A stretch of DNA of 64,000 bases from contig NC_085141.1 of the NCBI RefSeq assembly GCF_024139115.2, positions 135,903,822-135,967,821 of the forward strand, read 5' to 3'. The position numbers and the translations under genes were made by a program. This DNA comes from Armigeres subalbatus. Taxonomy: Eukaryota > Arthropoda > Insecta > Diptera > Culicidae. Numbering within the stretch: the stretch's first letter is position 1; each line of letters starts with the position of its first letter. Shown in pieces: positions 1 to 11,245 of this stretch. The notes under the pieces are model-generated. The model searched no databases and was not told where the DNA came from. It saw nothing but the letters and a program-made list of their open reading frames with translations.

Positions 1-29
1 TGACCAAGTCACTAAAAAGTGACTCGCTA

Positions 30-1222
30 CCAGGCCTGCATTCATTCATTTCATTTATTTAGTTAACATCTAAACAGATAACACTGAATCAACAATTTGA
101 CGCCACAATGCACGGTTCGAGGCCGCATCTCTCCATCCTCGGATACGCCCCACGCTCGCCAAGTCGTTCTGCACCTGGTCTGCCCATCTCGCTCGCTGCG
201 CTCCACGCCGTCTCGTACCTGCCGGATCGGAAGCGAACACCATCTTTGCAGGGTTGCTGTCCGGCATTCTTGCAACATGTCCTGCCCATCGTATCCTTCC
301 GGCTTTAGCTACCTTCTGGATACTGGGTTCGCCGTAGAGTTGGGCGAGCTCATGGTTCATTCTTCGCCGCCACACACCGTCTTCTTGCACACCGCCAAAG
401 ATGGTCCTAAGCACCCGTCTCTCGAATACTCCGAGTGCTTGCAAGTCCTCCTCGAGCATTGTCCATGTTTCATGTCCGTAGAGGACTACCGGTCTTATTA
501 ACGTCTTGTACATGACACATTTGGTGCGGTGGCGAATCTTTTTCGACCGCAGTTTCTTCTGGAGCCCGTAGTAGGCCCGACTTCCACAGATGATGCGCCT
601 TCGTATTTCACGACTAACGTTGTTGTCAGCCGTTAGCAAGGATCCGAGGTAAACGAATTCCTCGACCACCTCGAAGGTATCCCCGTCTATCGTAACACTG
701 CTTCCCAGGCGGGCCCTGTCGCGCTCGGTTCCGCCCACAAGCATGTACTTTGTCTTTGACGCATTCACCACCAGTCCAACTTTTGTTGCTTCACGTTTCA
801 GGCGGGTGTACAGTTCTGCCACCTTTGCAAATGTTCGGCCGACAATGTTCATGTCATCCGCGAAGCAAATAAATTGACTGGATCTGTTGAAAATCGTACC
901 CCGGCTGTTACACCCGGCTCTACGCATGACACCTTCTAGCGCAATGTTGAACAACAGGCACGAAAGTCCATCACCTTGTCTTAGTCCCCGGCGCGATTCG
1001 AACGAACTGGAGTGTTCGCCCGAAATCTTCACACAGTTTTGCACACCATCCACCGTTGCTTTGATCAGTCTGGTAAGCTTCGCAGGGAAGCTGTTCTCGT
1101 CCATAATTTTCCATAGCTCTACGCGGTCTATACTGTCGTATGCCGCCTTGAAATCAACGAACAGATGGTGCGTTGGGACCTGGTATTCACGGCATTTTTG
1201 AAGGATTTGGCCAGGCCTGCAT
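30..1222. repeat. 12-bp target-site duplication flanking the RTE-like insertion
   Basis: CCAGGCCTGCAT occurs at 30-41 and again at 1211-1222, immediately outside the element at 42-1210. The interrupted sequence reads on from the window start into the repeats at 1228 onwards. Confidence 0.8.
42..1210 (-). pseudogene. 5'-truncated RTE/Loner-like non-LTR retrotransposon (reverse transcriptase, C-terminal part)
   Basis: The minus strand encodes the C-terminal two thirds of a non-LTR reverse transcriptase, open from about 1210 to a stop at 70. Visible in order are the palm motif FKAAYDSIDR, the RQGDGLSCLLFN block, the catalytic FADD (about residue 124 of the open frame), VYLGSLLTADNNVSREI, the LYGHETWTM block and the GRIRWAGHVARM tail. 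Endonuclease and N-terminal RT are absent. The insert is bounded by a 12-bp direct repeat CCAGGCCTGCAT (30-41 and 1211-1222), so it is one target-primed insertion truncated at its 5' end. The 3' end is a short A/T-rich tail of TAAA/TGAA repeats directly after the stop, as in RTE-type elements. The ATG at 1233 lies in flanking DNA and is not a real start. Clade is inferred from motifs only. Confidence 0.85.
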
Positions 1223-1227
1223 AATAA

Positions 1228-1440
1228 GTCCATCGTTACGTTGGTTGATCCGTTGGTCCGTTAGATGACTTACAAACCTTTAAAATGATTATTTACCACC
1301 CAGCGTGCTTCTAAGAGCCAGAATGGGGCCATTTCGCTAGAAGTCATAAGCGAAAAGTCCATCGTTACGCTGGTTGATCCATAGATCTTTTCTTCAAGGA
1401 GTTCTTAGATGACCAACAAACTTGCAAAACCATCCAGCGT
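1228..1440. repeat. diverged tandem duplication, period about 128 bp
   Basis: AAGTCCATCGTTACG followed by TGGTTGATCC occurs at 1227 and again at 1355, and both copies continue into TTAGATGAC and a CCAGCGT motif. This is a two-copy diverged tandem repeat of unknown family. No coding potential is seen. Confidence 0.6.
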
Positions 1441-2160
1441 ATACTGTCCATAAGGATGAGCTGGGCCTTTACAAACAAACTCATGCAGATATTGAAATCT
1501 TGTGCTTGAAATGTAACTATTGTAGTATTGTAGTAAACAATTCAACATTTTACATTTTTACATACAAATAATTCAATGAAGCTCATCAAAAAACTCATTT
1601 TTGTTTATGTATGTGCGCCACCTGGTGACTAAATTCCGAAACAAAATGCCCACTGAGTCAAAGATCTCAGTGAAAACCGCATCTCGAAATATTATGTCAA
1701 ACCCAAGAATTTAGCATTACAAGTACTGTCCTATATACAGGACATTGGGACTTTAATTCATAGTCCGCTCTGAACTGTCAATATTCGGTTGAATATTAGT
1801 CATTGAATATTTATGCACATCCTACAAATTGATAAATTCTCTGAAATCTGACCACATTTTAAATGAGTAAAGGAATTTATCACAGGACTGCATCCAATTT
1901 TCATCCGCGAGGCACCTTCAACGGTAAACATCAATATAAACAATGCTAATTATGTATTTTTCTGCACATAGTAAGAACACTCAGTGACAGTCGAATGAAT
2001 GGGTTGATGGAGTAGTCGTCTGACTATGTCATTCTATGTTTTGAATAATCAAGCGATGTTTGTCAAAGTTCGGACCGAAGTTGCTTTATGAAGATGAATA
2101 TTTTAAGCTCTGGCTGGCATAACATGAGCTAAGTACACTCCAAATAATCTAAACGTTCTT
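1441..2160. other. AT-rich DNA, nothing recognised
   Basis: No gene, tRNA or clear transposon end is recognised here. There are only short A/T runs and isolated short open frames. Confidence 0.5.
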
Positions 2161-2164
2161 TCAA

Positions 2165-2340
2165 AAAATTCAGGTGAAACTTATGTGTCTGGTGAGTTCT
2201 ATCCAAAATTCAGGTAGAACTTTTCACGTAGAAGAAAATTCTATCGAAAAATCAGGTAAAAGTTACGTGAATTTCAGGTGGAAAAAATCTACGTACTTTT
2301 TCAGGTGGAAACAACGTGCAGATTTATTTGGGTGTAAGTT
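2165..2340 (+). repeat. cluster of short TTCAGGTgGAA-like direct repeats
   Basis: The motif (a/t)TCAGGT(g/a)(g/a)AA recurs at about 2171, 2210, 2260, 2284 and 2310 with irregular spacing, mixed with ACGTAGA/ACGTGAA words. Such clustered motifs occur as sub-terminal repeats of non-autonomous DNA elements, but no matching terminus was found. Confidence 0.4.
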
Positions 2341-2345
2341 TCCAA

Positions 2346-2561
2346 CTAACATCCTTCCCCTTCCTCAGCATTCGCACTATTGGCGAGTGCATTGCTTCCA
2401 TCTAAGAGATAGTGATTAATGCCAATACCGTCAATGGAGATGACATTGCGCCAAAATGTGATATGTTCCAAGTAGTACGTCGCCAGCCACGCAAATTGAT
2501 CCGATCGGTAATTGCGTTCCGAACTTACTAAAAAATATTGTTTTTCCTCGCTTTTTCCCAA
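2346..2561 (-). CDS. short coding-like open frame, function unknown
   Basis: A 71-codon minus-strand frame contains WLATYYLEHITFWRNVIS, which has ordinary amino-acid composition although its surroundings are AT-rich. It could be a remnant of a transposon protein or chance. No family is recognised. Confidence 0.2.
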   Translation of the reverse strand: MGKSEEKQYFLVSSERNYRSDQFAWLATYYLEHITFWRNVISIDGIGINHYLLDGSNALANSANAEEGEGC

Positions 2562-2789
2562 AAATTAAAATCAACACAAACATTAGTTTTCACAAAATCT
2601 ACTGCAATGCATTGAAATGAAAGCAAATAAATTTAAATTGATGGAAATAACTGAATCTATCTCCCTAAGGTCCCGAACCATTTTGTGGTGTATCTGCGTG
2701 TTCTCTGAGAATGGAACTCAAATCTTGGGAACATTCTAAAATAGAGGACATCTGGAAAAACACCTTGATTGCGAGGCAATCTAAACGTT

Positions 2790-3045
2790 TCATCACACCA
2801 AACGTATTTAACACTCGCAAAATTTTTAATCTTTCAAAAAAAACATCTTAACACATGTACAGGTCTTATAACAGGCCATTGCCCGAGCCGATGTATGTCG
2901 TTTCTGCGGCATACATGTAGAAGACTCGGAACATCTGTTATTCCATTGTCCGGCAATTTTTAGAAAGAGATTACTGTTCTTCAACAGGGGGCTTATAGAA
3001 CCTTCAGAAGTTTGGAGAACAAGTCCCAATATGGTAGTACGCTTC
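2790..3045 (+). pseudogene. non-LTR element tail: RNase H end and CCHC-like finger (Loner/I-group type)
   Basis: The plus strand encodes KKHLNTCTGLITGHCPSR (about 2842-2895), then after a frameshift ADVCRFCG and EDSEHLLFHCPA (about 2890-2960). The LLTGHC block followed by a Cys-X2-Cys...His...Cys finger closes the RNase H-bearing polyprotein of Loner/I/R1-type non-LTR elements. Everything upstream is missing, so this is a decayed 3' fragment. The motif order is seen; the clade is inferred. Confidence 0.6.
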
Positions 3046-4480
3046 TGAAATGCTTTTCAGAAGCATTAATTTTATTATTTAGTGGCCGAACACATATTAC
3101 GCAAGCATTTATGTGTTGAGGGGGGGTCGTTTTCTCATGCACCACATAAATAAAAAAAATCCATTTATATGAAAAAAAATCGTACATGGGGAAAATGAGT
3201 GGGTTTCCGAAAAACACAGAAAATTCGCTTACGTAATAAGTGTACGACCCCTTAGGAATATTATTGACCAGATATTTTTTTCCAACGCAGACATTGCAGA
3301 AAAACTAACAAATAATAATAGCACTAGATGAGATAAGATCTCGACATTGACTAGGGACTAGTGTAGTGGTTCTATGACGCAAGCGAAGTGGCATTACTGT
3401 CGATTGAATGCATTTCGTTAATGATTCTTCTAAAACCTGCTCCGTACGTTCCCGTATCTCGGAGCACGCTCATACATACTGGACACTGGCAACAAAACAA
3501 CACGTTTCAGACGCAAAGTCTAGCAAATGTTCTTTCGTGTGCTATTTGAGTGCAACCCTTCGTATGGAGCGGGCTGATACCGCTACATTATATTTTGGCC
3601 GGTCTCCAACGCAAACCTTCAGAGTGCGTCATAACGGGGTAGTAGTTACTATAAATCATTGTCCAACGCGAGGGACGGAACTCGTATGTAGTATGACATC
3701 GACATGCATAGAACCACCATGTTTTATCAGTTTTCGGTCATCGAAAGAGACAGTTTAATTAGAGCATTTCGTGTCTAAATGACATAAAAAAACTAACTAA
3801 GCTCGTTCGTATGGGGGGTCCCCGATAACAATTACGATTTGGCATCAAATGACCTTTGTGTAAACAAACTGCAGTGAGTCACCGCGATGAGAATTATCAG
3901 GTTCCACTGATTTCCGAGTACTGAAAACATCTCATTCTACTGTTTCCGGTCGATACAGTTCGAAACATAGATAATAGCTTTACTAAACGTTAGTCATGCC
4001 AAGGTCGACCGATTGACTGGCTTTATGTTATCATTGGAATTCCATCCATTCCATCCCCTGTTTTACTTCCGAACCGTTTCAAGCAGCAGGAGGGGAAAGC
4101 GATGCAAGTGTTGTTGCCTGTGAAACTTTCTTCGCCGTGTGGCATTCCCAATTTTGTGCACATATTTTGATACTCACGGTTTTATGACTTAATCGACTGT
4201 TGGCATTGTAAGCTGACTCCAGCTCTTTATTTGGTATGGGAGGTTTGGGTCCTGTGCTTTTGATACCGAGCGCTTTGCCGATTGGTGAGATCCAATGTCT
4301 GTTGAAAGATGGAAATAAAACGGTTGTGTTTAAAAATTCAACGATAATACGTTTTAATTATTATAAAGATAATATGTCTACATGGTATGCGGTAAAAGCT
4401 CAATGATACCATGCCTTCTCTGTGCTAATTGTCATGATTAAATAAGCTTTAAAAATAAATAGCCTAGAATGAGAGAGTTA
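3046..4480. other. unassigned AT-rich DNA with one 116-codon open frame (3408-3758, +)
   Basis: The plus frame 3408-3758 matches no family I know. It is bracketed by a short inverted motif, TGGTTCTATG near 3367 and CATAGAACCACCA near 3710, which hints at a small TIR element rather than a gene. A G-rich and A-rich block at 3110-3250 resembles dispersed mosquito repeats. Confidence 0.35.
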
Positions 4481-4489
4481 TGAGCGCTA

Positions 4490-4813
4490 TCAAAAAGTAA
4501 TCCTGATCGTGAGATTCGCGATACCGCCATGTAAACTACAGTTTGGTAACAAATGCAGAACGACGCGACATTTTGCTTTATAGCGGCAAGCAGTTGCATT
4601 TCGAATCGTCATGCCAGTGTGATAAGCAAATAACCTTTCTGGATACCGTCGCCATAAATCTGGGGGCGTAAACAATGCAGGGTTACTGCTCCTTGAATTC
4701 ATAATATGTATCCATAATAATAACAAACGAAAACAAAAGTTTGGAGCAAAAATGACTTTGTTTCTCATTTTTGTGTTTTTTTGCAGCAGTGAAAACGCAT
4801 CATAGCGATACAA
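4490..4813. repeat. dispersed repeat, second copy at about 45358
   Basis: AGGGTTACTGCTCCT followed by TTCATAAT and GGAGC words at 4679-4760 recurs at 45357-45440. The shared stretch is about 80 bp with substitutions. The minus open frame across 4490-4813 is probably incidental. Family unknown. Confidence 0.5.
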
Positions 4814-5134
4814 AACGGCACTACTTCTTTTGGTGACTATTATTATTATAGGAGCATGTTATCAATAATGGAACAAATACCCTAACCAAAAAAGCCGAAT
4901 CATACGCAGTTGGTCTAATGGACGAGGTTCATGGCCAGTGACCAGGCTATCACGTATTAACTTTTTGTGGGGTTCTGCGTTTAAAGTGAGGATTAACGGT
5001 ACGTTGACGCGAATAGGTGTTTGGTATGGAATGTTGTCATCCGAGCTACAAACTGTAGCAGATAAGAACTTTTACACAGTCCCACAAAAAAAAATGTGCT
5101 AGTGAATAAATATAAGACCACTAAGGTAATGTAT

Positions 5135-5390
5135 GGGGCCCTCCTTAGCCGTGCGGTAAGATACGTGGCTAAGCAAAGACCTGGTGGCTGGGTTAGATTC
5201 CCGGTCCAGTCTAGGAAATTTTCGGATTGGAAATTGTCTCGACTTCCTTGGGCATGAAAGTATCATCGTGTTAGTCTCATGATATTCGAATGCAAAAATG
5301 GTAGCTTGGATTAGAAACTTCGCAGTTAATAACTGTGCAAAGCGACAATGTTCCATTGGGGGATATGAAGCTAATCAAGAATAAGAAGGT
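5135..5390 (+). mobile_element. Feilai-type tRNA-derived SINE, internally shortened
   Basis: The head GGGGCCCTCCTTAGCCGTGC with a degenerate T-arm/B box GGCTGGGTTAGATTCCCGG is tRNA-like. It is followed by the tRNA-unrelated body TTTTCGGATTGGAAATTGTC, ...CATCGTGTTAGTCTCATGAT and GCAGTTAATAACTGTG, ending in an AAGAATAAGAAGG tail. This order matches the Feilai SINE of Aedes aegypti as I remember it. Part of the distal body appears deleted. Feilai copies are transcribed by pol III and moved by LINE machinery. No clean target duplication is visible. Confidence 0.75.
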
Positions 5391-5577
5391 TAAAAATGTA
5401 GAAAAAACAGTATATATAGATTTCCTGTGGCTCTGTCTAAAATTGTGGTCAGATGTTTTCTCATAATCAGTTAACTCAAGTGATATGATTGTTTTTTTTT
5501 GTTTCATCTACTTTGTTTAATAAGAGGACAAGGTACATATATGTAAGTCCAAAGAAAATCAGGAATTAGTGGATATA

Positions 5578-6305
5578 CAGTGGCCCATCCTTGTATGTGG
5601 AGAAAAAAAGTTGTCGAATTATACGGGGCACCCCCCAGGATTGTGCCTTTGGGTTAAAAAATCAATCTCTGAAAATTTCAGCTCATTCGCTTGTTACATA
5701 AGCTGGCGCATTTGATTTGAAGTTTGTATGGTGGTTTCAGCCAAAATGCTTAGGAAAATACACCTCTGTCACTCTTTCGTTCAGGAAATTGGTTCGGTAT
5801 GCCCGATTGAGCTCAGAATTGCAACAGAGGCAAAGTTGATCAAATCCATAGAACATTATACGATGATTGAATAACTTTTTTTATAAAGTTTCGGATGATT
5901 CAATAGGAGTTGGGCAGTGCACTTTGGAATTCATTGATTGTCATGAAAAACATGCCCATGTTATCCAAGGTGGCTTAGATATGTGCTGTGTTCCTCTGCA
6001 TATGTTAGAGCGCGCGTAAAACCACAATAACAGATCGGTCGAACACTATAGAAAAGTTTACTTTATTATCGTATAATGTTCTGTGGAATTGATCTTTTAC
6101 ATATCAACTGCCTTTGTTGCAATTCTGAGCTCAATCGGGCATACCGAATTTTAGCTGAAACCACTATACAAACTTCAAATCAATGCGCCAGCTTATGCAT
6201 CAAGCGATTGAGCTGAAATTTTCAGAGATTGATTTTCTAACACAAAAACACAATCCTGAGGGGTTCCCCGTAGAATTCGACAACCTTTTATTTCCTGGGC
6301 CAGTC
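5578..6305. mobile_element. palindromic 728-bp MITE-like element, TA target
   Basis: The left arm (about 5578-5880) and right arm (about 6060-6305) are inverted copies. Matching blocks include GTTGTCGAATT, CAGGATTGTG, AATTTCAGCTCA, the GGTATGCCCGATTGAGCTCA run and ATACGAT(A/G)AT. The ends read TA-CAGTGGCCCA and TGGGCCAGTC-TA, so a TA duplication (5576-5577, 6306-6307) is the simplest reading. There is no transposase frame. A mariner/Tc1-type non-autonomous origin is inferred from TA and TIRs only. Confidence 0.65.
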
Positions 6306-6307
6306 TA

Positions 6308-6950
6308 AATAGTCCCTACAATGATTGATACAAATGTTAAATATATAAACAATTGTATAAATTACCAAATAAATAACTACAATTAACTTGTGAATTAACA
6401 CTTCATAAGTCTATACTGAAGGACAGTCATGATATATCGAATCATAGAACATAGACGTATGGAAAATCATTTGACTTATACATATAAATAAAATAAGCAA
6501 AATTTTTGGTATTAACAAAACAACCAAAAATACATGTTTTAACATTTTTTTTCTGACAACTTTTTATTTGTCTTCCCTTTGTACATTCTGAATGAAGTAT
6601 TTTTTGCCACACAGTGCTGTTTTATTGTTGCGAGGCGTCCGTTAGGTTATGGTATGAAAGTTTTGTGGAACGGATTTAATTTTCGATCGTCATACGTAAG
6701 CCAACACAGAGTGTGGGTTTCTTATCGTTTGGAGCTGAAGATTTGCATGATTCACTGAGTATCTGAGTCTTTTATCAAGTGTCACACTGTATGTTCGTAT
6801 GAAATAGCGTGATATCAAGCTGAAACGGCGCCCAACATAGTAAATGAACCGAAGGAAATACTAAGATTTGTCATCCTGCGTTATACTACTTCGCGTTTAT
6901 TACCATTCCGCGGATTTTATCATTTGTGGTATACCATTCCGTGGCCCAGC
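6308..6950. other. AT-rich DNA, nothing recognised
   Basis: No open frame of note and no transposon terminus is recognised between the palindromic element and the next RTE-like fragment. Confidence 0.45.
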
Positions 6951-6954
6951 GTGG

Positions 6955-8180
6955 CGTGCAAGAGAATTCGTGGGGCAGTACCAGGCGGGATTTATGGGTG
7001 AACGCTCTACCACAGACCAGGTGTTCGCCATACTTCAGGTATTGCAGAAATGCCGCGAATACAACGTGCCCACACATCATCTATTTATCGAATTCAAAGC
7101 CGCATATGATACAATCGATCGGGACCAGCTATGGCAGCTAATGCACGAAAACGGATTTCCGGATAAACTGATACGGTTGATCAAGATCGGGTGATGTGCG
7201 TAGTTCGAGTTTCAGGGGCATACTCGAGTCCCTTCGAGACGCGCAGAGGGTTACGGCAAGGTGATGGTCTTTCGTGTCTGCTATTCAATATCGCTTTGGA
7301 GGGAGTAATACGAAGGGCAAGAATTGACACGAGAAGTTCGATTTTCACTAAGTCCGTCCAGTTATTTGGTTTCGCCGACGACATTGATATCATGGCACGT
7401 AACTTTGAGAGGATGGAGGAAGCCTACATCAGACTGAAAAGCGAAGCTAAACGGATTGGACTAGTCATCAACACGTCGAAGACGAAGTACATGATAGGAA
7501 GAGGCTCAAGAGAGGTCAATGTAAGCCACCCACCACGAGTTTCTATCGGTGGTGACGAAATCGAGGTGGTTGACGAATTCGTGTACTTGGGCTCACTGGT
7601 GACCGCCGATAACGATACCAGCAGAGAAATTCGGAGACGCATCATGGCAGGAAATCGTACGTACTTTGGACTCCGCAAGACGCTCCGATCGAATAGAGTT
7701 CGCCGCCGTACCAAACTGACTATCTACAAAACGCTTATTAGACCGGTAGTTCTCTACGGACACGAGACCTGGACGATGCTCGTGGAGGACCAACGCGCAC
7801 TGGGAGTTTTCGAAAGGAAAGTGTTGCGTACCATCTATGGTGGGGTGCAGATGGCGGACGGTACGTGGAGGAGGCGAATGAACCACGAGTTGCATCAGCT
7901 GTTGGGAGAAACATCCATCGTTCACACCGCGAACTTCGGAAGACTGCGGTGGGCCGGGCACGTAGACAGAATGTCGGACAGTAACTCGGTGAAAATGGTT
8001 CTCGACAACGATCTGACGGGCACAAGAAGGCGAGGTGCGCAGCGGGTAAGGTGGATCGATCAGGTGGAAGATGACTTGCGGATCCTCCGTAGACTGCGTG
8101 GTTGGCGACGTGTAGCCATGCACCGAGCCGAATGGAGAAGACTCTTATATACCGCACAGGCCACTTCGGCCTTAGTCTGA
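6955..8180 (+). pseudogene. RTE/Loner-like reverse transcriptase, 5'-truncated and frameshifted
   Basis: The coding segment opens at QYQAGFMGERSTTDQVF (6981 on) and passes through FKAAYDTIDR. It loses frame near 7190, where several residues of the VDGV block are missing, and resumes with TRRGLRQGDGLSCLLFN. It then carries FADDIDIM, VYLGSLVTADNDTSREI, LYGHETWTM and LRWAGHVDRM to a stop at 8178-8180. An ATAAATAAATAATAAT tail follows the stop directly. The same protein is seen in pieces at 42-1210, 22995-23235, 32990-33285, 39062-39370, 51930-53290, 60470-60920 and 61429-62760. The minus-strand frames over 7424-8157 are shadows. Confidence 0.85.
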
Positions 8181-8199
8181 ATAAATAAATAATAATGGG

Positions 8200-8460
8200 T
8201 ATTTTGATAATATTCGGAAGACTACGATGGGCTGGATATCTATTTCATACATGTGCTAAAAGAGCATCAAAAGCAGCTACAATAGAGAGTAGATAACTTG
8301 GGAAATGCCGTAGGCTTCGTGATAGGCTGTGTACACGATGAGTAAGAAGAAATATATATCCTTTTTTTTATGACCGCATCGTGCTTTCGTGCTGTGCGGT
8401 TCTATTTTCTCTCGTTGCGGAAGGAAGTTTTTAATACTACCCGAAGCTATTTTAATTTCA
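8200..8460. other. intervening DNA with a 27-bp echo of the RTE-like element
   Basis: ATTCGGAAGACTACGATGGG at 8212 onwards resembles the TTCGGAAGACTGCGGTGGG block of the preceding RT, so a second tiny fragment of that family follows the first. The rest is unassigned. Confidence 0.4.
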
Positions 8461-9347
8461 AAAAAATCTTTGTTTGCAGATGACACAGGTCTCTCAGCCA
8501 AAGGGCGTAGCCTTCGTGTGATTTGTAGTAGATTGCAAAAAAGTTTGGATATTTTCTCCACTTACTTGCAAAAATGGAAAATTTCCCCGAATGCTTCCAA
8601 AACTCAGCTTATAATTTTCCCACATAAGCCGAGAGCTTCTTATTTGAAACCTTCTAGCAGACATATTGTCACTATGAATGGGGTTCAAATTAATTGGTCA
8701 AGCAAGCTAAATATTTAGGACCTCTGCTAGATCAAAAATTAACTTTTAAAATCACATTGAAGGCCTTCAAGCCAAATGTAACAAATATATTAAGTGCCTA
8801 TATCCACTTATAAACAGAAAATCAAAACTTTGTCTTAAGAACAAACTTTTGATTTACAAACAAATTTTAGACCTGCCATGTTGTATGCTGTGCCAATATG
8901 GACTGGTTGCTGCAATACCAGAAAGAAGGCACTTCAGAGGGTTCAAAATAAAATTTTGAAAATGATTCTGAAATTGCCTCCGTGGTATAGTACCAATGAT
9001 CTTTATAGAATTTCTAATATTGAGACATTGCAACAAAACAATTTCCAATTTGAGACAAAAATTGTTGCAATCTTCTATTGTAACGATTAGTTCCTTGTAC
9101 CCTTAGTATAAATAAGGTTAAGTTTAGTTTAAGTTGAAAACATTGTAATTCCTACATGGTTCAATTCAACCAGAGGAAAATCCTAACTGCCAGATGCAAT
9201 TGAAATGTATTAATAATAACTTAAAATATAATATAGCAAATAAGGATGATAGTGTTAAGAAAACACGGAACACCTAGTCTAAGAGATGAATGCATGTATT
9301 AGATAATTAGCAAACAAAAATAAGAAAAAAGAAAAAAAAAAAAAAAG
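8461..9347 (+). pseudogene. Jockey/Juan-like non-LTR 3' fragment with poly(A)
   Basis: SLFADDTGLSAKG (catalytic FADD, from about 8470), LQKWKISPNASKTQ, a broken thumb region and AVPIWTGCCNTRKK ...LQRVQNKILKMILKLP ...ISNIETLQQNNF match the C-terminal half of Jockey-clade reverse transcriptases. Stops and frameshifts (e.g. after 8715) show decay. The 3' UTR runs to an A-rich tail at about 9317-9346, as expected for Jockey. The tail abuts the tRNA-bearing foldback. Confidence 0.75.
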
Positions 9348-9680
9348 TTATGGAAACTCATATGTGAATATGTACGTTATGTGGAAGATATTGATTTGGA
9401 AAATGTATTGGAGGTAACCACTTTCCCGTGTTGGCTTGAGAAATGGATTGCGAGTGATTTGACTATGCGTCCAATTTGGGAATCTCGAGCTCGTTCAGTA
9501 GCCGCTAGGTTGCGAAGGCCGACGGAGGTCCTTCGTAGCTTAGTTGGTTAAAGCACCAGTCTAGCGTACTGTAAGGTCATGGGTTCGAGTCCCATCGAAG
9601 GGAAAGTGGTTACCTCCAATACATTTTTCAAATCAATATCTTCCACATAACGTACATATTCACATATGAGTTTCCATAAC
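9347..9680. mobile_element. foldback element with a tRNA-like core (copy 1)
   Basis: 81-bp arms at 9347-9427 and 9600-9680 are inverted copies with about one mismatch, starting GTTATGGAAACTCATATGTG and ending near GGAGGTAACCACTTTCC. Between them lies about 100 bp of unique sequence and a tRNA-shaped segment (9529-9603) whose 3' end overlaps the right arm. No transposase is present. Related DNA lies at about 19180-19495 and 41636-41695. I know no named family with this layout. Confidence 0.75.
9529..9603 (+). tRNA. tRNA-like gene, anticodon AGC by position (Ala-type), inside the foldback
   Basis: The 75-nt segment folds as a full cloverleaf by eye. The acceptor is TCCTTCG/CGAAGGG (7 pairs, one G-U), the D stem GCTT/AAGC and the T stem ATGGG/CCCAT with loop TTCGAGT. 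The anticodon stem carries the loop CTAGCGT. Positions 34-36 read AGC. The body does not look like an ordinary insect tRNA-Ala, so it is better regarded as a tRNA-derived pol III unit. GGTTCGAGTCC is a good B box. No obvious T-run terminator follows at once. Confidence 0.6.
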
Positions 9681-11245
9681 ATTGTAAATTAACGTCCAAG
9701 TCGGGTGGTTTAATCCCCGGAAATAAGCAATTAACTTTGATTGAACCGAAAAAAGAAAAAAAAAATATATATATATATCCTTTTTCGAACTCCTAGAATA
9801 TTTGAATCATTTGTTTGAGAAACTGCATAAGTCCATTTTACACAATTTTGAGAAAACAACAAAAAACTGTTTTTGAGCAAATTGGCGATGAACCTTTCGA
9901 TTTCTTCTATACAGATCATTAGTTTTTGGCAAAACTCAACACCCTAGGGCACTACTTGCATGGATGCGATTTTTCGAGTGCCTCATACACATATCTATCC
10001 AAATATATTTTAAAAGGTGGCAGGTATGAAAGATATTAAAGAAAGAGCAAGGAAAACAGCTTATACATAAAAAGCTTTATGATAGCTTCGGAGCCAAGGT
10101 AATGTGGAACAAGATCAGGTACAACTGGGAACATATGTCGACGAGCGATTTTGAATCCAAATCTGTTGAGTAAAATATTAGATGTCATCGAAGAACTAAT
10201 TAATACATCGGTTCTAGAACATTCTGATTGCGATAAACAGACAAGAGCTGATAAACCCCTCAAGAGTTAGACAATAATTGCAAAGCAACTTACCGGTTAT
10301 ATTTACAGCTGTATGAATGGTAAGAATGTATAAAATTCCTGCTACGGTGCATAAAGTCCACAATTTGGGTAATTGATTATAGGAGAATAACGATGAAGTA
10401 GAAGCTAATGAAGAATGAGTAATATCCTTGACTGTTTGAGAAATGAGATTATATTTTTTCGTATCATACGATATGTAGCATACCGCGAGAGACTTTTTCG
10501 CAAGCTGACATGATAAAGAACTGATTCGGAGGTTTTACCTCATAATAAATTTCATTTCAAAAGCTCCAAACGCGGGGAGCACAGGTTCTGATGATGCATT
10601 TGAACTTGTTCTACACAGCTGCGCGGTCCCCAACACAAAATAAGCGAGAACAACTTCAAAATGAGCGACAATCATCACTTCCCTGTGGGGGCTGCCTATA
10701 TCCTATTCCGTTTTTTCGCACTTGTATACAAGTTTGACAAAATTTGTTATCATGGCTTGTTATGATTCTGAACAATTTATGCCTTTCTTTTATCGCTGTT
10801 CGTTATCTGTTGAGAGCGATTTCTGATCTGCTTATGACTGATCCGCCCCCGTAACGCTGGGTGGTGTGTTACGGTGTAAGATCTACCTGCCCTAACATTC
10901 TACTCCATGATACTTAGAGTCGGAGGCCTATCATTAAGTAAGTACTACATCAACACTTCCTTCCCCTCCCAAGTTGGGCGTGGCCAAGAGTAGTAATCCT
11001 CATGCTTTTGTGATTTTTATCCTAGTTTGAAATCAAGGACCACACCCACCTTGATTTCTTTGCTATAAGATTTCATTAAAGATTTCAAAAGAAAAACGTG
11101 AGTAACACTAATGTCCAATCTACGAAGTAACTATGCTATGCTTCTCCGAAACGCTATGACTGATCTGGTTATATCTAATAGCGAAAATGTGACTACTCAT
11201 TCCTTGTCGAATATAACGTGTTATGATTAAGCAAGTGTCTCAATT
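9681..11245. other. unassigned intergenic/intronic DNA
   Basis: Contains an AT dinucleotide run near 9763-9778. At 10862-10890 it carries a short dispersed motif (GTGTG-TTACGGTGTAAGATC) that recurs near 62905. No gene is recognised. Confidence 0.4.

Noticed and set aside
7424..8157. Minus-strand open frames of 96-176 codons
   Set aside because: Shadows of the plus-strand RTE-like reverse transcriptase, whose motifs are clear.
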